64,000 nt of DNA from an uncultured Alphaproteobacteria bacterium (lineage in GTDB: Bacteria > Pseudomonadota > Alphaproteobacteria > UBA8366 > GCA-2717185). Position 1 is the stretch's first letter, and every line of letters starts with the position of its first letter. Position numbers and translations under genes: made by a program. This document shows positions 37,847 through 47,202 of this stretch, one piece after another. The stretch lies in NCBI GenBank assembly GCA_943788635.1, contig CALSRA010000029.1, forward strand, positions 1-64,000. Reading direction: 5' to 3'. Under the pieces are notes generated by a model, which worked only from the letters and a program-made list of their open reading frames with translations, was not told the origin of the DNA and made no database searches.

Positions 37847-38366
37847 CCCCGAAGAACACCCCATCCCTGAAGATCACCGGCAGCTCCCGGTTTTCCGTTG
37901 AGTAGCCGACGAGCGGCTTGCCGTCATCGCCCAGCCGGTCGTGTTCGCCCTGTTTCTGGAAGTTCGGCGTGCCGACGCGCAGCATGACCAGGCATTCATC
38001 CGTGCTGGTCGCGTGGAAGCGGTACAGCATGCCCTTGGGCATCATGAAACCTTCATTCGCCGAAACATCCTGGGTTTCGCCGTCCGGGCCATAGAAGCGC
38101 GCACTGCCTTGCAGCAGGACGAAGACGTGGTCTTCGGTCGGGTGGGAATACAATTCATTTTCGCCGCCCGAGGCATAGACCTTGAGCCGCACCGAAAGAT
38201 CCTCGGTCGCCGCCAGCACCGTGTCGGTGCGGCCCTGTTCCAGCATCTGCGCCTTCATGCTGAACAGGGTCGGCTTTTTCGTTTCCGTCGCCGCGACCTG
38301 ATCGTCGAAAAGACTCTGCGCCGTCAGTGACGGCTGCTTCAATTCCACTGCGCCTGATCCATCCAT
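37842..38366 (-). CDS. Cupin-domain protein
   Basis: A 174-residue protein with one conserved cupin barrel (about residues 45-150): LYSHPTEDHVFVLLQGSARFYGPDGE supplies motif 1, with His, His and a Glu/Asp group for metal binding, and EGFMMPKGMLYRFHATSTDECLVMLRVG supplies motif 2 with the last His. It could be a dioxygenase, isomerase or binding protein; nothing decides. ATG 38366 with GAGGAGC upstream is chosen; a longer open frame to 38468 reads as non-coding. Confidence 0.82.
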   Translation of the reverse strand: MDGSGAVELKQPSLTAQSLFDDQVAATETKKPTLFSMKAQMLEQGRTDTVLAATEDLSVRLKVYASGGENELYSHPTEDHVFVLLQGSARFYGPDGETQDVSANEGFMMPKGMLYRFHATSTDECLVMLRVGTPNFQKQGEHDRLGDDGKPLVGYSTENRELPVIFRDGVFFGD

Positions 38367-38582
38367 GATACCAGCTCCTCTCTGTCCCTCGTGGCGCATC
38401 GCCGGATACGCCGGTTGCAGAAGTATAGCCACACCCGCGCGACACGCGCCATACACGCCTTTCGCCATGCAACGCGATGGCCCGCCCGCGCCGTCGCACC
38501 ACCCGGCGCGTTTTGACAGGGTTTTGCCCCGGACCTATCCTTTTTGCCGATAATCCGACGCACAGGGGGAACGGGCACAGCC

Positions 38583-40217
38583 ATGAGCACGAATACATAT
38601 GATTATATCGTCGTCGGCGCGGGGTCGGCCGGGGCCGTTCTGGCGAACCGGCTGAGCGCGGATGGCAATTACAGCGTGCTGTGCCTGGAAGCCGGGACCG
38701 AAGGGTCGGGCTATCTGTGGTCGCGCATTCCCGCCGGGGTCGCCAAGCTGATCGACAATCCGAAGGTCAACTGGTGCTACAGCGCCGAAGCCGATGAAGG
38801 CAGCGGCCAGCGCAATATCGAGGTGCCGCGCGGCAAGATGCTCGGCGGGTCGAGTTCGATCAACGGCATGGTCTACACCCGCGGCCAGGCGCAGGATTAC
38901 GACCACTGGGGGCAGCTCGGCAATCGCGGCTGGAGCTATCAGGATGTCCTGCCGATCTTCAAGCAGATGGAATCCTATGACGGCGGCTCGGATGAATTTC
39001 GCGGCCGCGACGGGCTGTTGAAGGTAACCGATTCCGGCAAGCTGAGCCCCCTGTTCGACAAGATGATCCAGGCCGCGGAGAAGATCGGGATTCCCTATAA
39101 CGCCGATTACAACGGCGCCAGCCAGGAAGGCATCGCCATGTCCCAGGCGACGATCAACAAGGGGCGGCGACAGAGCACGGCCTATTGTTATCTGGACCCG
39201 GCGCGCGACCGGGAGAACCTGACGATCGAAACCGGCGCGTTGGGCGGGTCGCTGATCCTGGACGGCAAGCGTTGCACCGGCGTGCGCTACACGGTCGGCG
39301 GCGAAGCGCGCGAGGCGCATGCCACACGCGAGGTCATCCTCAGCGGCGGGTCGATCAATTCACCGAAAATTCTGGAACTGTCCGGCATCGGCCAGCCGGA
39401 ATTGCTGCGCCAGCACGGGATCGAGGCGCAGCACGACCTGCCGGGGGTCGGCGAGAACCTGCGCGACCATTATTCACCGCGCATGAAATATGCGATTACC
39501 GAAAAGGATGCGACCTTCGCCGACCGGGGCACCGGCTGGCGGCTGATCGGCGAGGCCCTGAAATACGGCATATTCCGCAAGGGCTTCATCGCCCTGACGA
39601 CCGTGCCGATCCGGATGTATTTCCGCACCCGCGAGGGGCTGGAATCACCGGATGCGACCATTTCCGTCATGCCGTTCCTGACCGAACGGATCAACCGCGA
39701 ACGGCGCATCGCCCGCGGGCGCGGCATCACGCTCAGCGTCAACGTACTGCGCTCGGAAAGCCTGGGCAGTATTCATATCAAATCCACCGACCCGGCCGAG
39801 GCCCCGGCGATCCGGTTCAATTTCCTGTCGGCGGAAATGGACCGCACCGGGCTGCTGACCGCCATGCGCAAGGGGCGCGAGCTGATGGCGACATCACCGC
39901 TGGCCGATATCGTCGGGCACGAAATTGCCCCGGGCCCGGAAACACAGAGCGACGAAGACCTGCTCGAATGGGTGCGCAATACCGCGGAGACCACCTACCA
40001 CCCCGTCGGCACCTGCAAGATGGGCAGCGATCCGATGGCCGTGGTCGACGACCAGTTGCGGGTGCATGGCGTCGAGGGGCTGCGGGTGGCGGATGCGTCG
40101 ATCATGCCGACCCTGACATCGGGCAACACCAACGTCCCCTGCATCATGATCGGCGAGAAATGCGCAACAATGGTGCTGGCCGCAGCGAAAGCCGACCCGG
40201 CGCAGGCGGCGGCCTAG
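38583..40217 (+). CDS. GMC-family FAD oxidoreductase (choline dehydrogenase-like)
   Basis: A 544-residue flavoprotein that oxidises an alcohol group. The FAD motif VVGAGSAGAVLANRLS starts at about residue 9. GMC signatures [21 protein letters not shown] and SGGSINSPKILELSGIG are present. The catalytic pair is in TTYHPVGTCKMG (His) and LTSGNTNVPCIMIGEK (Asn). The substrate is not predictable; choline, glucose-type and aromatic alcohols are all used in the family. Its 3' end overlaps the convergent VOC gene by 4 bp. Confidence 0.92.
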   Translation: MSTNTYDYIVVGAGSAGAVLANRLSADGNYSVLCLEAGTEGSGYLWSRIPAGVAKLIDNPKVNWCYSAEADEGSGQRNIEVPRGKMLGGSSSINGMVYTRGQAQDYDHWGQLGNRGWSYQDVLPIFKQMESYDGGSDEFRGRDGLLKVTDSGKLSPLFDKMIQAAEKIGIPYNADYNGASQEGIAMSQATINKGRRQSTAYCYLDPARDRENLTIETGALGGSLILDGKRCTGVRYTVGGEAREAHATREVILSGGSINSPKILELSGIGQPELLRQHGIEAQHDLPGVGENLRDHYSPRMKYAITEKDATFADRGTGWRLIGEALKYGIFRKGFIALTTVPIRMYFRTREGLESPDATISVMPFLTERINRERRIARGRGITLSVNVLRSESLGSIHIKSTDPAEAPAIRFNFLSAEMDRTGLLTAMRKGRELMATSPLADIVGHEIAPGPETQSDEDLLEWVRNTAETTYHPVGTCKMGSDPMAVVDDQLRVHGVEGLRVADASIMPTLTSGNTNVPCIMIGEKCATMVLAAAKADPAQAAA

Positions 40218-40978
40218 GGCGCGGCGGATACCGGGCGGCCGAAGAACAGCCGGTTGCCGTCCGGGTCGGTCACCTCGAAACCCTGTAACCCGTCCTCAGT
40301 GGCGAGCGGCGGGACGGACAGACCGCGCGCCGTATATTCATCCACCAGCATTTGCGCGTCCGGAACCTCCAAAAACGCATCCCATGCCGCCCCCGCCCGC
40401 CGCGCCGGTTTTTCGCTCGCCTGCAGCATGATCCGCGCCGCACCCCGCGCAACAATGGCGAAACCAGCACCACGCGCCCCACAGGCAAAGCCCAGCGTGT
40501 CGCCGTAAAACGTCACCGCCGCGTCAAGGTCGCGGACCGGCTGCACCGGCATTGCCGCCGTGACCGACTGTTCGGCCAACGCGGCGCGTTCCGCCACCGC
40601 GAATTGCAGCCGGCCGATGGCCTCGTCAATCCTGCCGGTGAACAGCGCCCCGTCGATGTTATGCTGCGAGCGGTTATCCGTGATCAGGTCAAACAGCGGA
40701 TATCTCTGCATCGGGCCGCCGGCCGCAGCAGGCGGATGATGCTGGAAGACGCAGGCAATGCCGAGCCCTTCAACAATCAGCGCGGCACGCCCCTTCATCC
40801 GGTCGATTTCCTGCCGCAGCGCACGGAAGGCCGGGTCCTTCATGCCTTCTTCCATCTGGAAAATACCCTTCGTCCCCCAGACCGGGTCCTGCGAAGGCGC
40901 GGCGCCCGCGGTCAGGAAGCGCATGATGCGGTCGCGGAAGTCCTCCAGGAAAGCGATATCTTCTTCGAGCGAAGCCAT
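40214..40978 (-). CDS. Two-domain protein: unknown N-terminal domain + VOC (glyoxalase) domain
   Basis: 254 residues. Residues ~140-254 form a bleomycin-resistance/glyoxalase fold (VQPVRDLDAAVTFYGDTLGFACG, ARIMLQASEKP, AFLEVPDAQMLVDEYTARGLSVPP, EVTDPDGNRLFFGRP). Residues 1-126 form a separate helical region of unknown type (MASLEEDIAFLEDFRDRIMRFLTAG, FRALRQEIDRMKGRAALIVEG, QRYPLFDLITDN) that I cannot place. The fusion suggests ligand sensing or a two-part enzyme. It is downstream of the sbtA/PII-like pair on the same strand, 80 bp away. Confidence 0.75.
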   Translation of the reverse strand: MASLEEDIAFLEDFRDRIMRFLTAGAAPSQDPVWGTKGIFQMEEGMKDPAFRALRQEIDRMKGRAALIVEGLGIACVFQHHPPAAAGGPMQRYPLFDLITDNRSQHNIDGALFTGRIDEAIGRLQFAVAERAALAEQSVTAAMPVQPVRDLDAAVTFYGDTLGFACGARGAGFAIVARGAARIMLQASEKPARRAGAAWDAFLEVPDAQMLVDEYTARGLSVPPLATEDGLQGFEVTDPDGNRLFFGRPVSAAP

Positions 40979-41058
40979 ATGGGTGCGTCCTTGGTATGCT
41001 GGCAGGGCGGCCGGGCAGTCCTTTCACCCTATCCTCTCACCCCAAAGGGCGCGAGGGT

Positions 41059-41370
41059 TCAGAAACGTTCGGCACGCAGCACATATGTATCGGATACGCT
41101 TACCACGCCAATATGGCGCTCGACGACGGCAAAGGCACTTTCGAGCAGGGCGTCCAGCCGATCAGGGTGAATAAGGCAGATGACAGCAACCATGCCGCCG
41201 GCCCGCCCCACCTGGCCCTCACGGCTCCATTGGCCCGAGCGTCCGGAACCGCCGCTGACAGGAAGGATTGTGTAGCCGGTCACCCCGGCCTCGTTCAACG
41301 CATTGGTAAGTCGCCCCTCCATCACCGCTTCGATGATGATTTCCACGCGCTTGGCCTCGTGCATTTTCAT
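41059..41370 (-). CDS. PII-like signalling protein (SbtB-like) next to SbtA
   Basis: A 103-residue ferredoxin-like PII-superfamily protein: RVEIIIEAVMEGRLTNALNEAGVTGYTILPVSGGSG, a Gly/Ser/Arg-rich T-loop (RSGQWSREGQVGRAG), and VAVICLIHPDRLDALLESAFAVVERHIGVVSVSDTYVL. Adjacent PII-like proteins bind and block SbtA bicarbonate transporters in response to adenine nucleotides. The cyanobacterial C-terminal redox loop CGPxGC is absent here. It starts 5 bp after the sbtA stop codon, so the two are co-translated. Confidence 0.85.
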   Translation of the reverse strand: MKMHEAKRVEIIIEAVMEGRLTNALNEAGVTGYTILPVSGGSGRSGQWSREGQVGRAGGMVAVICLIHPDRLDALLESAFAVVERHIGVVSVSDTYVLRAERF

Positions 41371-41375
41371 TGTAT

Positions 41376-42362
41376 TCAGTTCCCTGTCACAGCGCCGGCC
41401 AGCAAAAGATAGAGCGGAATGCCAAGCGTCAGGTTGAACGGAAAGGTTACGCCCAGCGCCAGCGTCAGCGACAGGGCAGGATTGGCCTCGGGCAGCGCCA
41501 CCCGCATTGCAGCGGGTACGGCGATATACGAAGCGGATGCTCCCAGCACCATGAGCAGTACGACGCCGCCGAATGACAGTCCCAGCGCCAGACCAGCGGC
41601 GAGGCTGAGCGTCGCACCCACAAGTGGCATCACAATACCGAAGATGACCGCTCCCAACGACAGCACGCCGCGACTGCTGCGCAGCCCCCGGCCTGCCACC
41701 AGCCCCATATCAAGCAGGAACAGGCACAAGACCCCTTTGAACGGATCGACGATGAAGCTCCTTATCTCCGCCAGCCCCGCCTCCCCCGTGAACCAGCCGA
41801 TGGCGAACGCGCCAAGCAGCAGGATGATCGAACCGTTGATCAATATCTCGCGCCACAATTCGGCCCCCACCCGCTCGGCGGTGCCGCCGCGCCTTGCGGC
41901 AAGCCACAGTGCTGACAGGATCGCCGGCGCTTCCATCGCCGCCGCCACCGCGATCATGTAGCTTTCGGCCGGTATACCGCGCCCCGCGAGAAGAGAACTC
42001 GCGGCAACAAAAGTCACGATGGAGATGGACCCGTAATGTCCCGCCACCGCGGCCGCATCGATAACGGGTACCCGCGTCAGGAAGCGCAGCATGGCAAAGG
42101 CGATAAAGGGCAATAGGATTGAAAGTATGACGCCAGCAAACAGTGCCGCCACCAGCAACGCATCAACGCCGTGGGCCGCCACGCCCGCGCCGCCCTTGAA
42201 GCCGATGGCAAACAGCAGGTAGAGCGACAGTCCTTTGGCAACCGCTTCGGGAAAGCTCAGATCCGATCGGACCAGAGCCGCCACGAGTCCGAGCAGGAAA
42301 CTCAAAATGATCGGCGAAACCAGATTCGCCCCTGCTAGCGCCAGGATACCGTCCATACCCAT
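41376..42362 (-). CDS. sbtA: Sodium-dependent bicarbonate transporter SbtA
   Basis: A 328-residue inner-membrane protein of about ten helices. The SbtA pattern of two inverted five-helix repeats is visible: LVSPIILSFLLGLVAALVRSDLSFPEAVAKGLSLYLLFAIGFKGG opens the first, and DPFKGVLCLFLLDMGLVAGR with LGASASYIAVPAAMRVALPEANPALSLTLALGVTFPFNLTLGIPLY closes the second; AGHYGSISIVTF lies between. SbtA imports HCO3- with Na+. In a non-photosynthetic host it could feed carboxylases. The start is ATG at 42362, or at 42356 with AGGG upstream. The PII-like gene follows in the same operon. Confidence 0.88.
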   Translation of the reverse strand: MGMDGILALAGANLVSPIILSFLLGLVAALVRSDLSFPEAVAKGLSLYLLFAIGFKGGAGVAAHGVDALLVAALFAGVILSILLPFIAFAMLRFLTRVPVIDAAAVAGHYGSISIVTFVAASSLLAGRGIPAESYMIAVAAAMEAPAILSALWLAARRGGTAERVGAELWREILINGSIILLLGAFAIGWFTGEAGLAEIRSFIVDPFKGVLCLFLLDMGLVAGRGLRSSRGVLSLGAVIFGIVMPLVGATLSLAAGLALGLSFGGVVLLMVLGASASYIAVPAAMRVALPEANPALSLTLALGVTFPFNLTLGIPLYLLLAGAVTGN

Positions 42363-42759
42363 CCCTTAAAATTCCGACAGGTATATAGGCGAAGGGAACA
42401 GGGCAAAAAAACCAGAAAATCTTCCTTTGATCCATCCGCACAAGTGATCCAGGTCGCAGGACCGGCTCTGTTTGAGACATTTTCCTCTACCGCGATTTAA
42501 AAGGCCTTCTGTAAAAGGCTAATGGACAGGGGCAGGAAACCAAAACCCGCCCTCATGCGGAGACACGTCGTTCTCGCCAATAGCCTTGTCAGGGAAAAAA
42601 CCGGCCCTGGGTGCCTGATGCCCCTGAACGCGTGACACAGATGCACTCCTTCAGGGCCGGGAACGGGTGAGGAGGGACAACGAATCCGCCCCCACTGGAC
42701 GCAGCCGCCGCGACCTGCTGCAATATGGCAAACCGCATTCACGAGAAGGAACCACACGC
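42363..42759. other. Divergent intergenic region with long-range pairing
   Basis: 397 bp without a convincing gene. CCGGCCCTG (42601-42609) and CAGGGCCGG (42652-42660) can close a structured element that includes a small GGG/CCC hairpin. It lies 100 bp upstream of the amidohydrolase start on its strand. No known riboswitch pattern is recognised. The sbtA promoter should lie in the left part. Confidence 0.4.
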
Positions 42760-43596
42760 ATGCCGATTATCGATTCACAGGTCCATGTCTATGAAGCCAA
42801 CACGCCGGACCGCCCCTGGGCAACGGTCCCGAACTGGCCCGACCGTGTGAACGGCGCCGATATGGTGGCGGCCATGGACAAGGTCGGCGTCGACGGCGCG
42901 ATCTTCATTTCCGCCTTTTCCATGTACCGTTACGACGCCAGCTATGCCGAAGAAGTGCAGCGCGCCTATCCCGGCAAGTTCGGGCTGGTCAAGCCGGTTG
43001 ATCCGGACGACCCGGCGGTCGGCGATGTCATCGCCAAATGGAAAGCGACGCCGGGCACGGTCGGCATCCGCATCATGATGACGCCGGAAGCCGGCCGCGA
43101 CCCCGCCGATCCGGGGCTCGACCGCATCCTGGCCGAAGCCGTGAAGCACGACTTCCCGGTCAACATGCTGTGCTGGGACAATGTCGATGCGGGCACCGCG
43201 ATCATCGACCGCCACCCGGAAAACCGTTTCATCCTCGACCACATGGCGATCCTGCAGCCGCGCACCCCGCCGGCCCCGGCCGAACCCTGGAAGGACCTGC
43301 CGAAGGTGCTGGAACTCGCCAAACGCGACAACGCGGTGATCAAGGTCAGCGGCGCCTGCACCCTGTCAAAGGAACCCTACCCGTTCAACGATATCTGGGA
43401 CCCGCTGGCGCGCATCTTCGACGCCTGGGGCTTCGAACGCTGCCTGTGGGGCACGGACTGGACCCGCGCCTTCGCGGTGGTGAATTTCGAACAGGCGGTC
43501 GAACCCTTCCGCCTGACCGACCGGCTGTCCGACAGCGAACGGGCCATGCTGATGGGCGGCGCCACGGCGAAGGCCTATCGCTGGGAACCGTCCTGA
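42760..43596 (+). CDS. Amidohydrolase-family protein (amidohydrolase 2, TIM-barrel)
   Basis: A 278-residue metal-dependent hydrolase/decarboxylase of the amidohydrolase-2 group. PIIDSQVHVYEANTPDRPW gives the N-terminal segment (D-x-Q-x-H instead of the usual D-x-H-x-H). VDGAIFISAFSMYRYD, NRFILDHMAILQP (metal His), VIKVSGACTLS and ERCLWGTDWTRA (Asp near the C terminus) follow. Lactone hydrolases and aromatic acid decarboxylases share this pattern. ATG 42760 follows AAGGAA; earlier in-frame codons read as non-coding. Confidence 0.87.
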   Translation: MPIIDSQVHVYEANTPDRPWATVPNWPDRVNGADMVAAMDKVGVDGAIFISAFSMYRYDASYAEEVQRAYPGKFGLVKPVDPDDPAVGDVIAKWKATPGTVGIRIMMTPEAGRDPADPGLDRILAEAVKHDFPVNMLCWDNVDAGTAIIDRHPENRFILDHMAILQPRTPPAPAEPWKDLPKVLELAKRDNAVIKVSGACTLSKEPYPFNDIWDPLARIFDAWGFERCLWGTDWTRAFAVVNFEQAVEPFRLTDRLSDSERAMLMGGATAKAYRWEPS

Positions 43597-43627
43597 TCGG
43601 AAACACCGACCGCGCGGGGGGCAGGCG

Positions 43628-43912
43628 ATGAACATGATGTTCAACCCGAGGAACAGGGCGAATGCGTCAAGCGCGTTCGTCGGGCTGGCGCTGCTCTACG
43701 GGATCTGGATCGAGAATATTTTTCTTATTTCCGGCCTGATCGTCGTAAACTGCTTCCTCGCCTCGTTCCACAAATGCCCGAAATGCCTCGAAATGGTCGG
43801 GCGGAATTATCTGGGTTACTGGACGCCCTATGTGCCGCAACATTGCCGCGGTTGCGGCTGCGACCTGACTGACCCGGAAAGCTATACTGACTCAAAACCC
43901 TCTGCTGGCTGA
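43628..43912 (+). CDS. Small membrane protein with zinc-ribbon tail
   Basis: A 94-residue protein with one or two hydrophobic segments (AFVGLALLYGIWIENIFLISGLIVVNCFLA) followed by a Cys4 ribbon: CPKC (residues 49-52 region) and CRGCGC some 20 residues later. It is likely a membrane-tethered zinc-binding protein of unknown role. The ATG has GGGGGCAGG upstream. It is 31 bp after the amidohydrolase and 24 bp before the aldo-keto reductase, in the same direction. Confidence 0.65.
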   Translation: MNMMFNPRNRANASSAFVGLALLYGIWIENIFLISGLIVVNCFLASFHKCPKCLEMVGRNYLGYWTPYVPQHCRGCGCDLTDPESYTDSKPSAG

Positions 43913-43936
43913 GAATTTCCAAGAAGGAAGAATCCG

Positions 43937-44923
43937 ATGAAAATGAACACATTCGGCCGCACGGGCCTCCAGATTTCGCAACTCACCTTCGGCTGCGGTG
44001 CGGTCGGCGGGTTGATGACCAAGGGCGACCCGAAGGATCAGGCCGAGGCCGTCGCCTGGGCGCGCGACCACGGCATCAATTTTTTCGATACGGCGGCGTC
44101 CTACGGCAATGGCGCATCGGAAACCAATCTCGGCCGGATCCTGGGCGGCAACAAGGACGGGCTGGTCGTCAGCACGAAATTCGGGCTGAACGCCGAAGAC
44201 CTGAAAGACGTCGCCAGATCTTCCCGCGCCTCGCTGGAAGCCAGCCTGAAGCGGCTGAACCTGGACCATGTCGATATCTTTCAGTTGCACAATACGCCGG
44301 GCGGACCGGAAGACGACGCCAATATCACGCTCGACCAGGTGATGAACGATGTCGTCCCCGCCTTCGAAAAACTGCGCGACGAAGGCAAAACCCGGTTCAT
44401 CGGCTTCACCGCCAAGGGCAATACCGCCGACCTGCACACGATGATCAAGTCGGATAAATTCGACAGCGCACAGGTGTTCTACAACATGCTGGTGCCCTCG
44501 GCGGGCGAACCGGTTGCCGCAAATTACCCGGCGCAGGATTACCGCGAAATTTTGAGCCTGAGCAAAAGCCACGGCGTCGGCGTCTACGGCGTGCGGGTAC
44601 TGGCCGGCGGCGCGCTGTCGGGCAGCGAATCCCGCCACCCGCTCGGCACGCCCACAGTGTCCCCCATCGGATCGCGCACCGACTACGCGACCGACGTGCA
44701 GCGCGCCCTGAAGTTCAAGCCGCTGGTCGACGCCGGCCATGCCGCCACCCTGCCGGAACTGGCCATCCGCTATGTCATTTCAAACCCCGACCTGCCCACG
44801 GTCGAGGTCGGCATCGCCACCTTCGAGGAATTCAGGAAGGCCTACGATGCGATTGAAAAGGGGCCGCTGCCGCAAAACGTCCTGGACGAAATCCGGACAA
44901 TCCAGAAAGGGTTTGCGGGATAG
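43937..44923 (+). CDS. Aldo/keto reductase
   Basis: A 328-residue NAD(P)H-dependent oxidoreductase with a TIM barrel. The catalytic tetrad is represented by FFDTAASYGNGASE (Asp and Tyr), VVSTKFG (Lys) and IFQLHNTP (His). FGRTGLQISQLTFGCGAVGG is the N-terminal strand and LPELAIRYVISNPDLPTVEVGIATFEEF the cofactor end. AAGGAAG precedes the ATG. The substrate is unknown. It follows the amidohydrolase and ribbon genes and may act in the same pathway. Confidence 0.92.
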   Translation: MKMNTFGRTGLQISQLTFGCGAVGGLMTKGDPKDQAEAVAWARDHGINFFDTAASYGNGASETNLGRILGGNKDGLVVSTKFGLNAEDLKDVARSSRASLEASLKRLNLDHVDIFQLHNTPGGPEDDANITLDQVMNDVVPAFEKLRDEGKTRFIGFTAKGNTADLHTMIKSDKFDSAQVFYNMLVPSAGEPVAANYPAQDYREILSLSKSHGVGVYGVRVLAGGALSGSESRHPLGTPTVSPIGSRTDYATDVQRALKFKPLVDAGHAATLPELAIRYVISNPDLPTVEVGIATFEEFRKAYDAIEKGPLPQNVLDEIRTIQKGFAG

Positions 44924-45169
44924 TCAAACCTTGCCCTGATCCCCAAAACCTGCGCGTTCCCATCTATGAATTTTTGAACGAGACGACACTGGCTTTTTAC
45001 TCGATGCGAAAACCATCAGAATTGACTGGTTAACGGCGATGACAGTGCATTGGCCTTTCTTTCTGTATATGTTCGCGAACCGGCGCATGGAATCCCCCAA
45101 AAGGCGCGGGATCGTGCAGGAAACAGTGGGCAGGGCCTGACCCCTGCTGTCAATCGGAGCGTCAGAATA

Positions 45170-45349
45170 ATGTTTTGGTGGGAATACTTAGTCGTTTTGC
45201 TCGTTTGGGCCGTCGTGAATGTGATCGTTCTGGCGTTCGCGAAAGACGCCAAGGGCGCCAGCACCCTGACCTGGGATTCCGCCGTGATATCCAGCATCTG
45301 TTTCCTGCTGCTGCTGCTGTTCGCCTACAAGAAGCTTATTGCTTCATGA
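45170..45349 (+). CDS. Small two-helix membrane protein
   Basis: A 59-residue hydrophobic protein starting MFWWEYLVVLLVWAVVNVIVLAF, with a short charged loop (AKDAKGASTLTWD) and a second helix (ISSICFLLLLLFAYKKLIAS). GGAG lies about 9 bases before the ATG. The composition is clearly membrane-like, but there is no known family I can name. Upstream in-frame codons back to 45050 look non-coding. Confidence 0.5.
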   Translation: MFWWEYLVVLLVWAVVNVIVLAFAKDAKGASTLTWDSAVISSICFLLLLLFAYKKLIAS

Positions 45350-45538
45350 CGGAAGGAAACGCCGGAAAACTTTAAACTGTTCGCTTTCGGCGACGACCGG
45401 AAAACAAAACGCCGGTTCAATACTGTTGACCGGACTATTGACCGGCATCACGCGGATATGCATCGCTAACGCATGACAAACGGCATCCGGCGCGGCACGC
45501 ACCGTCAGAAGCCATCAGATTCCAGGGGAGAGATCGTC

Positions 45539-47173
45539 ATGCAAGCGGATTACGTCATCGTCGGGGCCGGCTCCGCCGGCTGTGTGCTGGCCAACCGGCT
45601 GACCGAGGACCCGGATGTCACAAAGCGTGATCCTGCTCGAGGCCGGCGGCCGGGACTCGAACCCGTATGATCCATATCCCCGCCGGTACATCAAGCTGCT
45701 GGATCATCCGACGATCACCTGGGGCTTCACGGCCGACAAGGATTCGGGCCTGAACGGCCGGGAGATTCTACTACCCGCGCGGCCGGGTGCTGGGCGGGTC
45801 AAGCTCGATCAACGGCCTGATCTATATCCGCTCCCAGCCCGAGGATTACGATCATTGGTCACAGCTCGGCAACCGCGGCTGGGGCGCCAGGATGTCTTTC
45901 CGTATTTCCGCAAGGCCGAGAATTGGGAAGGCCCGGAAGACGAGGTCCACGCCAAGGGCGGACCGCTCTCCACCTCGTTGACCCGCGATCAGCCGGAATT
46001 GTGCAAGGCGGCAATCGAGGCGGCGGGGGAAATGGGCTGGGAGTATCGCGAGGATCTGAACGATCTGCCCCAAGGCCTGGGCGACCATGTCGGCTGGGTT
46101 CAGCAGACGAGGGGCGGCCGGTTCCGCGCCAGCGCCGCGCGCACCTATCTCGGCCCGGCGATGAAGCGGCCCAATCTCAAGGTCGTCACCGGCGCGATGG
46201 TGCATCGCCTGATCCTGGAGGGCAAAAAGGCGGTCGGCGTCGAGTTTTCGCGCGGCGGGGCGCCCGAGCGGGCCGACGCGGCGGGAGAGGTCATCGTCTC
46301 CGGCGGGGCCATCGGCTCTCCGCAATCCTGCAATTGTCCGGCATCGGCGGGCCCGAGCATCTGGGCGGCATCGGGGTTGAGGTCAATCACGCGCTACCGG
46401 GCGTCGGCCAGAACTTTCAGGATCACTTCATCGTTCGCGTGCAGGCTTATGTGAAGGGTATCGAAACCCTGAACGAACGCTCCCGCGGCATCCGCTTCGC
46501 CGGCGAGTTGATGAAATACGCCTTCCAGGGCCGGGGGATGCTGACCTACGCGGCGTCCCTGGTGGCCGCCTCGGTGAAGGCGCTGCCGGAATCCGCGACG
46601 CCGGATGTGCAGGCGCTGTTTTCGTCGGGCAGTTTTGGGCCTGGACCAAAGCGGGAGCTTGACACCAGGCCCGGCATGACCGCCGGGGTGTGGCAGATGC
46701 GCCCGGAAAGCCGGGGCCATGTCCTGGCGCGCTCCGCCGACCCGCGCGACCAGCCCGTGATCAACCCCAACTATCTCGCCGAGGACCGCGACCAGCGCAG
46801 CAATCATCGCCGGTATTGCAGGCTGGCGCGCGACTGGTTCAACGCCCCGGCGCTGAAGCCTTACGTGGTCGCCGAGAACGGCGCCCGGCGCGGATCTCCA
46901 GAGCTGATGACGAGCTTCCTGCATCTCGCCCGCCAGGCCGGGACAACACGGTCTTCCACGCGACCTGTTCCTGCCGCATGGGGCCCGACCCGATGTCGGT
47001 GGTCGACGACCGGCTGCGCGTGCATGGCATGCAAGGCCTGCAGCGTCATCGACGCCTCGGTCATGCCGGCGGTAACCTCGACCAACACCAACGCGCCGAC
47101 CATCATGATCGCCGAAAAAGGCGCGGACATGCTGAAGGAAGACGCCCGCGCAAGGCAGACCGCAGCAGCGTAA
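45539..47173 (+). pseudogene. GMC-family oxidoreductase with at least eight single-base indels
   Basis: When frames are joined, the product is a full-length GMC oxidoreductase: [91 protein letters not shown] (catalytic His) and [27 protein letters not shown] (Asn). Indels fall near 45625, 45670, 45695, 45770, 45888, 46326, 46943 and 47040; each changes one base and no in-frame stop exists between them. The start at 45539 has GGGGAG upstream. The pattern fits very recent decay or locally poor sequence; the family assignment itself is secure. Confidence 0.85.
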
Positions 47174-47202
47174 CCGGGCTGAAACCGCCCCGAAAGACAA
47201 TC

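Noticed and set aside
42440-42465. FNR-like box upstream of sbtA (GTGATCCAGGTCGC)
   Set aside because: It keeps GATCCAGGTC but loses the outer TT/AA of both half-sites; too weak beside the good box at 10424.
42497-42757. 86-codon minus-strand frame in the sbtA/amidohydrolase spacer
   Set aside because: Composition is not protein-like and there is no ribosome site; left as intergenic.
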